Translations under genes and position numbers: made by a program
Part shown: positions 1 to 8,651 of the stretch, in pieces
How positions within the stretch are numbered: position 1 is the stretch's first letter
How the letters are laid out: the number at the start of each line of letters is the position of its first letter
Assembly (NCBI RefSeq): GCF_016735615.1
Contig: NZ_JAERSF010000002.1
Location: 806,001 to 870,000, forward strand
From: Flavobacterium tagetis
Lineage (GTDB): Bacteria > Bacteroidota > Bacteroidia > Flavobacteriales > Flavobacteriaceae
Reading direction: 5' to 3'
Length of the DNA stretch: 64,000 nucleotides
Notes under the pieces: model-generated
What the model saw: the letters and a program-made list of their open reading frames with translations, nothing else
The model's database searches: none
Told to the model about the DNA's origin: nothing

Positions 1-1548
1 TCGATTATTTTAGGCGCGATTGGTCTTGTTTTAGGAAAAAGGGCAGATCTTACTTCGTTGAAAAATAAAGAAGAAAAATGTGTTATTGAAGCGCAGTTTG
101 AAATTGGAAAATACAATTTAAAAGAGTTTTTTGAAGCTAATGATTTAGATTATGAGGATGAAACGATCATAAGAAGAGAAATTTTGCCGTCAGGTAAATC
201 ACGTGCTTTTATAAATGATAGTCCTGTAAATCTTCAAGAACTGCAAGATTTGAGTTTATATTTGATTGATATTCATTCACAACAGCAAACTCAAGAATTA
301 TCAGATGAAAATGTTCAGTTTAAAATTATTGATGCCATTGCAAATAATTCAGAGGTAATCGCTGATTATCAAAAACTGCTGAAATCGTACAAAACTGATA
401 AGTCGAAATTGAGTGCTTTGCTGAAAAAGCAGAGTGATGCAAGTAAAGAACAGGAATACCATACATTTTTATTAAATGAATTGGTTGCGGCTCAATTAAA
501 ATCTGGAGAACAGCAAGAGTTAGAAGCCGACTACGAAAAACTGAATAATGTTGAGATAATAAAAGAGTCTTTAGATAAATCTCTAGCAATTGCAAACGAA
601 GAGCAATTTGGTGTTTTTCATAATTTAAATGAAATTAAAAATGCCTTGCAAAAAGTAGCTCCTTTTTCACCAGAATATCAAAATTTGTTTGAAAGAATTA
701 CAAGTTTAACTATCGAGTTTGATGATATTTCTAAAGAATTAGAAAATTGTTCGGAGAAATTATTAAATGATCCTACGCAGTTAGAATTGATAAATCAAAA
801 ATTACAGCTGATTTATAATTTACAGAAAAAACATCAAGTGAGTTCTGTAGATGATCTTCTTCAGATTCAGTCAGATTTGGGTAATTCTTTATTAGAATTG
901 GATAATATGGATGAAGAAATTACATCTTTGTCTAAAATTATAGAAGAAAAAGCAAGTGAACTTGATAATTACGCATCGAAAATACATGGAAATAGAGTAA
1001 ATGCAATTCCGAGATTATCAGAGCAGCTCGTTTCTATTTTGGAAACTTTAGGAATGCCAAATGCTCGTTTTAACATGGAATTGTTGCCTTCAGAAAACTA
1101 TTTCCAAAACGGAAAAGATGAACTGCAATTTTTATTCTCTGCAAATAAAGGAACCGATTTTGGCCTGCTTAAAAAAGTAGCGTCAGGAGGGGAGATGTCT
1201 CGTATTATGTTAGCTGTAAAAGCAATTTTAGCTAAATACTCTAAACTGCCAACCTTAATTTTTGACGAAATAGATACAGGAGTTTCTGGAGAAATTGCTA
1301 TTAGAATGGGAGAGATTATGAAGGAAATGAGTAATACGATGCAGATTTTTGCCATTACACATTTACCGCAAATTGCAGCAAAAGGAGACTCTCATTTTAA
1401 AGTTTCCAAATCTACAATCGGAGACGATACGCAGTCTGAATTAAAACTTTTATCGCAAGAAGACCGAATTATAGAAATAGCCCAAATGTTATCGGGAGCA
1501 AATATCTCTGATTCAGCTTTAAATCATGCAAAAGAATTATTGAATTAA
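1..1548 (+). CDS. recN: DNA repair protein RecN, 3' part (start outside window)
   Basis: RecN is an SMC-like ATPase that binds double-strand break ends and promotes recombinational repair. The frame is open from base 1; the first residues (SIILGAIGLVLGKRAD) are the end and flank of the Walker A region, so about 35-40 N-terminal residues are missing. A long helical coiled-coil middle follows. The ABC signature SGGEMSRIMLAVKAI lies near bases 1186-1230, Walker B LIFDEIDTGVSG near 1255-1290, and the switch histidine ITHLPQIAAKGD near 1350. The 515 visible residues fit the usual 550-560. A TPR gene follows 8 nt after the stop, probably in the same operon. Confidence 0.96.
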   Translation, partial: SIILGAIGLVLGKRADLTSLKNKEEKCVIEAQFEIGKYNLKEFFEANDLDYEDETIIRREILPSGKSRAFINDSPVNLQELQDLSLYLIDIHSQQQTQELSDENVQFKIIDAIANNSEVIADYQKLLKSYKTDKSKLSALLKKQSDASKEQEYHTFLLNELVAAQLKSGEQQELEADYEKLNNVEIIKESLDKSLAIANEEQFGVFHNLNEIKNALQKVAPFSPEYQNLFERITSLTIEFDDISKELENCSEKLLNDPTQLELINQKLQLIYNLQKKHQVSSVDDLLQIQSDLGNSLLELDNMDEEITSLSKIIEEKASELDNYASKIHGNRVNAIPRLSEQLVSILETLGMPNARFNMELLPSENYFQNGKDELQFLFSANKGTDFGLLKKVASGGEMSRIMLAVKAILAKYSKLPTLIFDEIDTGVSGEIAIRMGEIMKEMSNTMQIFAITHLPQIAAKGDSHFKVSKSTIGDDTQSELKLLSQEDRIIEIAQMLSGANISDSALNHAKELLN

Positions 1549-1556
1549 TTATAGAA

Positions 1557-2078
1557 ATGGAGAGTTTGAGTTTTTACGAAAATCAGTTTATAAAAGCAGA
1601 TTCACTAATTTCTGAAGGAAATTCGGCAGATGCAAAAGAGCTTCTAGAAGAAATCTTGTCTCAATATCCTGATTTTGGGAAAGCTCACAATCATTTGGGT
1701 TGGATTTATTATAATAAATTGAGTGATTATGAAAGAGGAATATATCACTACAAATTGGCTATGAAGTTTGATTCTAAATATTCAGCTCCGTATTTAAATT
1801 ATACTTATTTACTGATTGATATTGGGCGTTATGCTGAGGCAAAAGAGCATGTTAATTTTACATTGGTTACTTTAGAAAATGCTGATAATTCTTCTTATAA
1901 CAGTGAATTAGGAAGAATGGCTGAATATGAGAACCAATATATTGAAGCCTATAAATTTTATAAAGAAGCCAAGAAAAATGCATTGAACCCAAATTTTATT
2001 GACAATATGAAGGCTAATATGAAAAGGGTTAAGGATAAAATGTCTATTTTTGAAAAATTAAAACTGAAATTGAAATAA
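1557..2078 (+). CDS. TPR-repeat protein
   Basis: A 173-residue soluble protein without a signal peptide. Helix-turn-helix repeats of TPR type run from about residue 5 to 150; for example ADAKELLEEILSQYPDFGKAHNHLGWIYY, split over two repeats, shows the small-residue and aromatic spacing of the family. TPR proteins are scaffolds for protein-protein contact, so no enzymatic role is implied. It sits 8 nt after recN and 21 nt before fabV, suggesting co-transcription. The partner is unknown. Confidence 0.85.
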   Translation: MESLSFYENQFIKADSLISEGNSADAKELLEEILSQYPDFGKAHNHLGWIYYNKLSDYERGIYHYKLAMKFDSKYSAPYLNYTYLLIDIGRYAEAKEHVNFTLVTLENADNSSYNSELGRMAEYENQYIEAYKFYKEAKKNALNPNFIDNMKANMKRVKDKMSIFEKLKLKLK

Positions 2079-2099
2079 TACAAAAAAAATAATTGCAAG

Positions 2100-3290
2100 A
2101 TGATTATAGAACCTAGAATGAGAGGATTTATTTGTTTGACTGCCCACCCAACGGGAGCTGAACAAAATGTAAAAAATCAAATCGAATACGTAAAATCTAA
2201 AGGAGAAATCGCTGGTGCTAAAAAAGTTTTAGTAATCGGTGCTTCTACAGGTTTCGGACTGGCTTCAAGAATTACTAGTGCTTTTGGTTCTGGTGCATCG
2301 ACAATTGGGGTGTTTTTTGAAAAACCACCAGTTGAAGGAAAAACAGCTTCTCCGGGATGGTATAATTCTGCAGCATTCGAAAAAGAAGCTCATAAAGCAG
2401 GTTTATATGCAAAAAGTATCAATGGGGATGCCTTCTCAAACGAAATTAAGAGAGAAACTTTAGATTTAATCAAAGCTGATTTAGGCCAAGTGGATCTTGT
2501 AATTTATAGTTTAGCTTCTCCAGTGCGTACAAATCCAAATACAGGTGTTACGCACCGTTCAGTTTTAAAACCAATTGGGCAAACGTTTACAAACAAAACA
2601 GTTGATTTCCATTCAGGAAAAGTTTCTGATGTTTCTATTAGTCCTGCAAATGAAGAAGATATTGAAAATACTGTTGCAGTAATGGGAGGTGAAGACTGGG
2701 CAATGTGGATTGACGCTTTAAAAGCTGAAAATTTATTAGCTGAAGGAGCTACAACAGTTGCTTATTCTTATATCGGGCCAGCATTGACGGAAGCGGTTTA
2801 CCGTAAAGGAACAATCGGTCGTGCAAAAGATCATTTAGAGGCTACTGCATTTACTATCGGTGATTCTTTAAAATCTATTGGAGGTAAAGCATATGTTTCT
2901 GTAAATAAAGCATTAGTTACACAAGCAAGTTCTGCAATTCCAGTAATTCCGTTATATATTTCTCTTTTATATAAAATCATGAGAGAAGAAGGAATTCACG
3001 AAGGTTGTATCGAGCAAATCCAGCGTTTATTCCAAGACAGATTATACAATGGTTCTGAAGTTCCTGTTGATGAAAAAGGAAGAATCAGAATCGATGACTG
3101 GGAAATGCGTGAAGATGTTCAGGAAAAAGTGGCTAAACTTTGGTTAGAAGCTACAACTGAAACATTGCCAGAAATTGGTGATTTAGCAGGATATAGAAAT
3201 GATTTCTTAAACTTATTCGGATTTGAAGTTCCTGGTGTTGATTACAACGCAGATACTAACGAAGTTGTTGAGATTGAAAGCATCAAATAA
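2100..3290 (+). CDS. fabV: Trans-2-enoyl-[ACP] reductase FabV
   Basis: FabV reduces enoyl-ACP (or enoyl-CoA) with NADH in the last step of each fatty-acid elongation cycle. The 396 residues match the family's usual length of about 400. An N-terminal dinucleotide-binding glycine motif (VLVIGASTGFGLASR) starts near residue 43. The FabV hallmark Tyr-x8-Lys is present as Y234 and K243 in VYRKGTIGRAK, longer than the spacing in FabI. FabV enzymes are known to be much less sensitive to triclosan than FabI. The gene ends at a hairpin terminator. Confidence 0.96.
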   Translation: MIIEPRMRGFICLTAHPTGAEQNVKNQIEYVKSKGEIAGAKKVLVIGASTGFGLASRITSAFGSGASTIGVFFEKPPVEGKTASPGWYNSAAFEKEAHKAGLYAKSINGDAFSNEIKRETLDLIKADLGQVDLVIYSLASPVRTNPNTGVTHRSVLKPIGQTFTNKTVDFHSGKVSDVSISPANEEDIENTVAVMGGEDWAMWIDALKAENLLAEGATTVAYSYIGPALTEAVYRKGTIGRAKDHLEATAFTIGDSLKSIGGKAYVSVNKALVTQASSAIPVIPLYISLLYKIMREEGIHEGCIEQIQRLFQDRLYNGSEVPVDEKGRIRIDDWEMREDVQEKVAKLWLEATTETLPEIGDLAGYRNDFLNLFGFEVPGVDYNADTNEVVEIESIK

Positions 3291-3312
3291 TACTAATTTA
3301 CATAGTAAATCG

Positions 3313-3345
3313 AAAAACCATCAGCCAAAAGTTGATGGTTTTTTT
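3313..3345 (+). terminator. Rho-independent terminator after fabV
   Basis: The 9-bp stem AAACCATCA (3315-3323) pairs with TGATGGTTT (3333-3341) and runs into a T tract. It closes the recN-TPR-fabV unit. Confidence 0.85.
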
Positions 3346-3365
3346 GTGAATATACCATATCTTTG
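3332..3365 (+). promoter_or_regulatory. Probable Bacteroidetes-type promoter for the glycosyltransferase
   Basis: A -7 element TATCTTTG lies at 3358-3365 and a TTG at 3332-3334, 23 nt upstream, at the upper end of the usual spacing. The TTG falls inside the preceding terminator stem, which weakens the call. The predicted RNA start is about 45 nt before the ATG at 3417. Confidence 0.5.
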
Positions 3366-3416
3366 TTAAAATTTTACAACAATAAAAATATACCCTTTAA
3401 TAACGCGCATTCTGCT

Positions 3417-4415
3417 ATGATTTTTTCTTTAATTATACCCGTGTATAATCGTCCAGATGAAGTTGATGAGCTTTTGGAAAGTCTCTCAAAATCTGATTAT
3501 AATGAAGCTTTTGAAATTGTTCTTGTCGAAGATGGATCCTCAATTCCATGTCGAGATGTGGTGATGAATTATCAAGGAAAATTAAATATTTCATATTATT
3601 TTAAAGAAAATTCAGGACCAGGAGATTCTAGAAATTTCGGAATGCAGAGGGCTAGAGGAGACTATTTTATCATTTTTGATTCAGATTGTATCATTCCATC
3701 GCAATATTTGACAGAAGTTCGTAAAGAATTAGATGCAAATTATGTAGACTGTTTCGGAGGGCCGGATAAGGCGCTTGATAGTTTTTCAGATATTCAAAAA
3801 GCTATCAATTTTGCGATGACTTCATTTCTTACAACTGGTGGAATTAGAGGGGGGTCTGAAAAAATCAATAAGTTCCAGCCACGTAGTTTTAATATGGGAA
3901 TATCTAAAAAAGCTTTTGAAGCTTCAAAAGGTTTTGGAAATATTCATCCAGGAGAAGATCCAGATTTATCGATCCGTTTATGGAATCTGGGATTTGAAAC
4001 CAGACTGTTTAAAGAAGCTTATGTGTATCATAAAAGAAGAATCGATTGGGAGAAATTCTCTATTCAGGTAAACAAATTTGGTATTGCAAGGCCTATTTTA
4101 AATAGTTGGTATCCAGAACATAATAAGTTAACTTTTTTCTTTCCGACATTTTTTATACTTGGATTATTATTAGCTTTTTTATTGTTAATTTTCAATATCG
4201 ATATTTTATTACAATTATATTTCGTATATTTCGTTATAATTTTTCTTACATCGAGTATTCAGAATAAAAGCATCAAAATTGGATATCTGTCTGTAATAGC
4301 AGTCTGGAAACAGTTTTATGGTTACGGAACAGGATTTTTAAAATCATATGTAAAAGTGATTTTGTTAAAGAAAAAACCGCAGGAAGCTTTTCCGCGTATG
4401 TTTTTTAAATTATAA
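3417..4415 (+). CDS. Family 2 glycosyltransferase with C-terminal membrane segments
   Basis: A 332-residue GT-A fold glycosyltransferase. The start at 3417 gives the canonical N-terminus MIFSLIIPVYNRPDEV; an upstream in-frame TTG at 3363 would add 18 atypical residues. The metal-binding DxD is seen in FIIFDSDC near residue 90, and a GEDPDLSIRLW acceptor-domain motif follows near residue 183. Two hydrophobic helices near residues 240-285 anchor it in the inner membrane. It probably transfers a sugar to a lipid-linked or polysaccharide acceptor; the sugar cannot be read from the sequence. coaE starts 2 nt after its stop. Confidence 0.88.
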   Translation: MIFSLIIPVYNRPDEVDELLESLSKSDYNEAFEIVLVEDGSSIPCRDVVMNYQGKLNISYYFKENSGPGDSRNFGMQRARGDYFIIFDSDCIIPSQYLTEVRKELDANYVDCFGGPDKALDSFSDIQKAINFAMTSFLTTGGIRGGSEKINKFQPRSFNMGISKKAFEASKGFGNIHPGEDPDLSIRLWNLGFETRLFKEAYVYHKRRIDWEKFSIQVNKFGIARPILNSWYPEHNKLTFFFPTFFILGLLLAFLLLIFNIDILLQLYFVYFVIIFLTSSIQNKSIKIGYLSVIAVWKQFYGYGTGFLKSYVKVILLKKKPQEAFPRMFFKL

Positions 4416-4417
4416 GA

Positions 4418-5014
4418 ATGACAAAAGTTATTGGTCTTACAGGAGGAATTGGCAGCGGAAAAACTACTGTTGCAAACTATTTTGAAGAGATGGACGTTCC
4501 TGTTTATATCGCTGATGACGGTGCTAAAAGAGTAATGCAGTCAAAAAATATTCTTGCAGAAGTTAAATCTGCTTTTGGTGGCAATGTTTTTGATGGAGAA
4601 GTTTTAGATCGCGCCAAGTTAGCGCAGGTAGTTTTTAATGATAAAGAGCAATTGGCAAAATTGAATTCAATTGTACATCCAGCAGTAAAGCTCGATTTTG
4701 AAGAATGGGTGAAAGGACATAAAAATTATGAGTATGTAATTTATGAAGCTGCTATTTTGTTTGAAAGTGGTCGATATAAAGAATGCGACGTAATTATAAC
4801 TGTTACTGCTCCAGAAGAAGTTAGAATTGATAGGGTTATAAAACGAGATAAAACTACCAGAGAACAAGTTTTAAGTAGAATGAAAATGCAGTGGGATGAT
4901 GAAAAACGAATTTCTAAGAGCAATTTCGTGATTAATAACAATAATCTTAAAAATGCCAGAGAAGAAGTTGTTAAAATTCTTAAAATTTTAAATATAAAAC
5001 AAAAACAGTCTTAA
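4418..5014 (+). CDS. coaE: Dephospho-CoA kinase
   Basis: CoaE phosphorylates the 3'-OH of dephospho-CoA in the last step of coenzyme A synthesis. The 198-residue protein opens with the P-loop GLTGGIGSGKTT (residues 6-17). It has the family's internal motif YEAAILFESG near residue 108 and the lid-region arginines RVIKRDKTTREQ. Length is normal for the family. It is nearly contiguous with the upstream glycosyltransferase, with no obvious functional link. Confidence 0.95.
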   Translation: MTKVIGLTGGIGSGKTTVANYFEEMDVPVYIADDGAKRVMQSKNILAEVKSAFGGNVFDGEVLDRAKLAQVVFNDKEQLAKLNSIVHPAVKLDFEEWVKGHKNYEYVIYEAAILFESGRYKECDVIITVTAPEEVRIDRVIKRDKTTREQVLSRMKMQWDDEKRISKSNFVINNNNLKNAREEVVKILKILNIKQKQS

Positions 5015-5034
5015 ATGTTAATATTTGGTTAATG

Positions 5035-5068
5035 TATTATTTAGTATATTGTTAAAATATTAATTTTG
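5035..5068 (+). promoter_or_regulatory. Probable promoter for the two-component operon
   Basis: TAATTTTG at 5061-5068 fits the -7 consensus TAnnTTTG, and a TTG at 5035-5037 lies 23 nt upstream. The kinase ATG begins only 5 nt after the -7 box, so the transcript would have little or no leader. Confidence 0.45.
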
Positions 5069-5073
5069 TTTCG

Positions 5074-6660
5074 ATGAATAAATTATTTTTTAGAATACTT
5101 GTTTTATTGATGAGTCTGTCTTTGATAGGGATAATTCTAGTGCAAGTGTTTTGGTTCAATTCTTCGTTCAAAAATAATGAAGAACAATTTAAATACCACG
5201 TTACTCAAGTAATTGGAAATGTTGCAGATAAACTGGAACAACAAGAAGAGTACAGTTTCTACGACAAATACAACCGTATTAAAGACAGTACGGGTAAAAT
5301 TCCAAAAAAAGAAGATTTACTAGAAGTACTCTACGTACAGAGAAACACAAAAACGAATAAAACAATTGTTTATTCAAACACATTGACATCTGAAGATTAT
5401 GATATCAATGGTTCGGTTTTTAACAAAAAATTCAGTAGTGAACGTTTTAAAAATTTCAGTTCAAAAAGGGTAACTGAAGTTTATAATAACAACACAGGAA
5501 TTGATAATAATAGTTTAGGACAAAGCATTATTCCTGATCTTAGAAGTGAAAAATCAGGAAGTTTAGATATTTTAAATAAAGTTCAGCAACAGATTCAATA
5601 TAAAGATATTGCTTCATTGACTCCAATAGAAGGGAGAATAACAAAAGACAAGCTTTATAAATTATTGAAAAAAGAGCTAGAAGAATATGGTGTAAAGACC
5701 AAATTTGAATTCGGAATATACAGTAGTGGAGTTCCAACAAAAATTAAATCTGATGGATTTCATTTTGATAAAGAATCTACTTATAATATTCCAATTTATA
5801 CAGATAATGAAGGAAATAGCAGGTATGAATTATCAGTTACTTTTCCCCACAAAAAGAAATTTTTATTATCTGAATTATTAAGTATTACTATTTTATCAAT
5901 AGTTTTTACATTAATTATTATAGTTGCATACACAAGCGCGTTAAATCAATTATTGCGTCAGAAGCATATTTCTGAAATCAAGACAGATTTTATAAATAAC
6001 ATGACGCATGAATTTAAAACTCCAATTGCAACAATAAATCTAGCATTAGATGCTATTAGAAGTCCGAAAGTTATTGAAGATAAAGAAAAAGTTTATCGTT
6101 ATCTTCAAATGATTCGAGATGAAAATAAAAGAATGCACGCTCAGGTTGAGAATGTTCTTCGTATTTCAAAATTAGAAAAAAGAGAACTTGATATAACCAA
6201 AGAGCCAACTGTAGTGACAGATATAATTGACGATGCTATTGAGCATGTAAATCTTATTTTAGAAGACAGAAAAGGTAGTGTAGTAAGACACTACAACGCA
6301 GCAAGAACAACCTGTTTGATAAATGAAGTTCACTTTACAAACGTATTGGTTAATATTTTGGAAAACGCTATTAAATATTCGCCAGATGCGCCAGAGATCG
6401 AAATCTTTACTGAAAATATTAAAGATATGATTTTGATTAAAGTGAAAGATCATGGGGTGGGAATGAGTAAGATAGCTCAAAAACGAGTATTTGAGAAATT
6501 TTACAGAGAGCACACAGGTGATCTTCATAATGTAAAAGGACATGGTTTAGGGCTTGCTTACGTAAAAAGAATAGTAGAGGATCACAATGGTCAAGTATAT
6601 GTAGAAAGCGAAAAAGGAAAAGGTAGCACCTTTATAATAAAAATACCATTAATAAATTAA
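5074..6660 (+). CDS. Membrane sensor histidine kinase (RprX-like)
   Basis: A 528-residue inner-membrane kinase. One transmembrane helix lies at residues 7-28, a periplasmic sensor of about 230 residues follows, and a second helix lies near 265-290. The HisKA box NNMTHEFKTPIATI carries the phosphorylated His312. The HATPase domain shows the N box (NILENAIKYSPDAPEI), the G1 box (KDHGVGM) and the G2 box (GHGLGLAYVKRI). The response regulator follows 3 nt later. The layout and sequence resemble the RprX/RprY pair of Bacteroides, but the stimulus is unknown. Confidence 0.92.
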   Translation: MNKLFFRILVLLMSLSLIGIILVQVFWFNSSFKNNEEQFKYHVTQVIGNVADKLEQQEEYSFYDKYNRIKDSTGKIPKKEDLLEVLYVQRNTKTNKTIVYSNTLTSEDYDINGSVFNKKFSSERFKNFSSKRVTEVYNNNTGIDNNSLGQSIIPDLRSEKSGSLDILNKVQQQIQYKDIASLTPIEGRITKDKLYKLLKKELEEYGVKTKFEFGIYSSGVPTKIKSDGFHFDKESTYNIPIYTDNEGNSRYELSVTFPHKKKFLLSELLSITILSIVFTLIIIVAYTSALNQLLRQKHISEIKTDFINNMTHEFKTPIATINLALDAIRSPKVIEDKEKVYRYLQMIRDENKRMHAQVENVLRISKLEKRELDITKEPTVVTDIIDDAIEHVNLILEDRKGSVVRHYNAARTTCLINEVHFTNVLVNILENAIKYSPDAPEIEIFTENIKDMILIKVKDHGVGMSKIAQKRVFEKFYREHTGDLHNVKGHGLGLAYVKRIVEDHNGQVYVESEKGKGSTFIIKIPLIN

Positions 6661-6663
6661 AAT

Positions 6664-7380
6664 ATGGAAAATACTAACAAAAGAATACTTTTAGTAGAAG
6701 ATGACCTAAATTTTGGGGCGGTTCTTAAAGATTATCTAATGTTAAATGACTTTGAAGTTACTTTAGCTAAAAACGGTATGGAAGGTTTCGAGAAATTCAA
6801 GAAGGATGTATATGATTTATGTATTCTTGACGTAATGATGCCTTATAAAGATGGTTACACTTTAGCCAAAGAAATTAGAGAGAAGAACAGTGAAGTGCCA
6901 ATTATCTTTTTAACTGCAAAATCTATGAAAGAAGATGTATTAAAAGGTTATAAAGCCGGTGCAGACGACTATTTAAATAAACCTTTTGATTCAGAAGTTC
7001 TTTTAATGAAAATTAAAGCTATCATTCAAAGAAAATCAGCTGATACAAAAGCAGAACAAGTACAGTTTGAATTTAATATTGGTAAATTCCACTTAAATTC
7101 AAAATTGAGATTCCTTACTTTCCAAGATGAAGAGCCAATCAAATTGTCTCCAAAAGAGAACGAATTGCTTAAAATGTTAATTCTTCATGAAAATGATTTA
7201 ATGCCAAGAGAATTAGCTTTAACTAAAATCTGGAGAGACGACAACTACTTTACTTCAAGAAGTATGGATGTTTACATTGCTAAATTGAGAAAATATCTAA
7301 AAGCAGATGAAGATGTTGAAATTTTAAACATTCACGGAGAAGGATTCAGATTAGTGATAAAAAGCAAAGTTTCTGAATAA
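6664..7380 (+). CDS. OmpR/PhoB-family response regulator (RprY-like)
   Basis: A 238-residue DNA-binding regulator. The receiver domain (1-120) has the acidic pair at residues 13-14, the phospho-acceptor Asp56 in LCILDVMMP, and the conserved lysine in FLTAKSMKE near 106. A winged-helix output domain occupies about 130-235, with KLSPKENELLKMLI and SRSMDVYIAKLRKYL. It follows its kinase by 3 nt and ends at a strong terminator, so the two form a closed operon. Targets cannot be inferred here. Confidence 0.94.
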   Translation: MENTNKRILLVEDDLNFGAVLKDYLMLNDFEVTLAKNGMEGFEKFKKDVYDLCILDVMMPYKDGYTLAKEIREKNSEVPIIFLTAKSMKEDVLKGYKAGADDYLNKPFDSEVLLMKIKAIIQRKSADTKAEQVQFEFNIGKFHLNSKLRFLTFQDEEPIKLSPKENELLKMLILHENDLMPRELALTKIWRDDNYFTSRSMDVYIAKLRKYLKADEDVEILNIHGEGFRLVIKSKVSE

Positions 7381-7401
7381 TTCATTCAGCAAAAAATATA
7401 T

Positions 7402-7428
7402 AAGCCCTGAGAAATCAGGGCTTTTTTT
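7402..7428 (+). terminator. Terminator of the two-component operon
   Basis: AAGCCCTGA (7402-7410) pairs with TCAGGGCTT (7415-7423), with a 4-nt loop and seven Ts. Confidence 0.93.
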
Positions 7429-7572
7429 ATTCATTATGCTAAAGTAATTTTGGTATATTTTTTATGATTTAGTTTTGTTTTTAATTGTTTGATTTTAAAT
7501 GTAATAGTGTTGGTTTTATAAGCTAAAAAAATATTGCTCAAATTTATTTTGAAGAATTTTCTTTAAATAAAT

Positions 7573-7604
7573 TTGGAAAATCAAAAAAGTATTATGAATA
7601 TTTG
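7573..7604 (+). promoter_or_regulatory. Probable promoter of the small RNA
   Basis: TTG at 7573-7575 and AATATTTG at 7597-7604 (one mismatch to TAnnTTTG) are separated by 21 nt. They lie between two strong terminators with no reading frame between, so a separate transcript starting near 7610 is the simplest reading. Confidence 0.5.
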
Positions 7605-7610
7605 CACTCG

Positions 7611-7783
7611 AAAAATTTAATAACCCTTTAAAACGAAGAAATAGTGTTTGTACTTACATCGACATCTCAGAGCTTTACACCAAACGTATTTGGTGAAGCA
7701 ATTCTTCGTGGCTTATTTCAATCTTAGAAATATACTTTTAGATATATAAAAAAGCCCGAAGACAATAAGTTTCGGGCTTTTTT
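7611..7783 (+). ncRNA. Candidate independent small RNA of about 170 nt
   Basis: This gene-free segment is bracketed by the terminator at 7402-7428 and its own at 7751-7783. A closing stem ACGAAGAA (7633-7640) with TTCTTCGT (7702-7709) encloses a largely single-stranded bubble of about 30 nt. An 11-bp hairpin follows: GCTT (7072-75 of the 7000s, i.e. 7672-7675) with AAGC (7696-7699), and CACCAAA (7678-7684) with TTTGGTG (7689-7695), loop CGTA and a 2-nt bulge. A closing stem, bubble and apical stem recall 6S RNA; Rfam holds 6S-Flavo and Flavo-1 families, but I cannot tell whether this is either. The exact ends are inferred. Confidence 0.6.
7751..7783 (+). terminator. Terminator of the small RNA
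   Basis: A perfect 10-bp stem, AAAGCCCGAA (7751-7760) with TTCGGGCTTT (7771-7780), is followed by further Ts. No coding region lies between it and the previous terminator. Confidence 0.93.
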
Positions 7784-7871
7784 ATTCTAGACACTTCAAA
7801 ACTTTCCCGAAAATCGATTTTAAAATTTATCCGTTAGGATAAAATGTTAAGCCTTTTTGGCTGTTAATTTA

Positions 7872-8651
7872 ATGCACGATAATTTTTTTATGGAAAATTA
7901 TGCGGTAGACGAGTATGCTTTATGTAGTCGTTTTAAAAGTAAAAGAAAAAAGAAAAGATTAGTAAAAGAAGATTTTGAAAAACAATTAATTCAGTTAAGA
8001 AAGCTTGAAGTTGAACTTTGGAAAAAACGCAGAAACTTACCATTAGTTCCTTTAGAAATTCCTTATCAAAAAGGCTGGCAACGCAATTTTAAATTAAGAG
8101 ATGATGTTGCCAAATCGAGTGAAGCCTCATTTTACATAGAATTATTGGAAAAAATAAATACATGGCAGTTTTCTCCGGAAAAATCTTTTAAGAGAAAGAA
8201 AAAAAGAAAAAGAAAACATGTTTATGTTGAAAAAATCCAAACTGTAAAAGAGTTTTCAGAATGGGAATGGAAAAGTTCGAAACTCGAATTGACCGAAAAA
8301 GAAAAAGTACATTTTTACAAAAGAGAGCGCTGGTGCAGTAATTGCAAAAGATATAAAATTCATTATGTATTTAATGAGCCCTGGCGATATGTGCTTCGTG
8401 TTAGTCCTTATATGATAACACATACTAAGATGGTCGATTCAGATTTGGAAAGCGAAATTCAGCTTATTGATAATTACGTTGTTAATCATAATCTTAGAGA
8501 TAAAATAAACAGATTATTGTACGGGAATTCTCGTAAATGGAGTTACTACGAAAAAGAAAATCCAAAAGAGATAAGCCCAATTAAAAATAAAAGTCTGCAT
8601 GCTTTGTATGAGCAGTATGTAGATGAAATGATAGAAAATCATGGGAAATAA
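7872..8651 (+). CDS. Uncharacterised lysine-rich protein upstream of rtcB
   Basis: I do not recognise a named family. The frame from the ATG at 7872 gives 259 residues; a TTG at 7857 and an ATG at 7890 are alternative starts. The protein is very basic, with the run KRKKKRKRKH near residue 114, tryptophan-rich segments, and a single CxxC (RWCSNCKRYK) near residue 156 that could be half a zinc site. There is no signal peptide or membrane helix. Its 3' end overlaps the rtcB start by 11 nt, so the two are translationally coupled. The basic character and neighbours suggest RNA or ribosome binding, but this is inference. Confidence 0.72.
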   Translation: MHDNFFMENYAVDEYALCSRFKSKRKKKRLVKEDFEKQLIQLRKLEVELWKKRRNLPLVPLEIPYQKGWQRNFKLRDDVAKSSEASFYIELLEKINTWQFSPEKSFKRKKKRKRKHVYVEKIQTVKEFSEWEWKSSKLELTEKEKVHFYKRERWCSNCKRYKIHYVFNEPWRYVLRVSPYMITHTKMVDSDLESEIQLIDNYVVNHNLRDKINRLLYGNSRKWSYYEKENPKEISPIKNKSLHALYEQYVDEMIENHGK

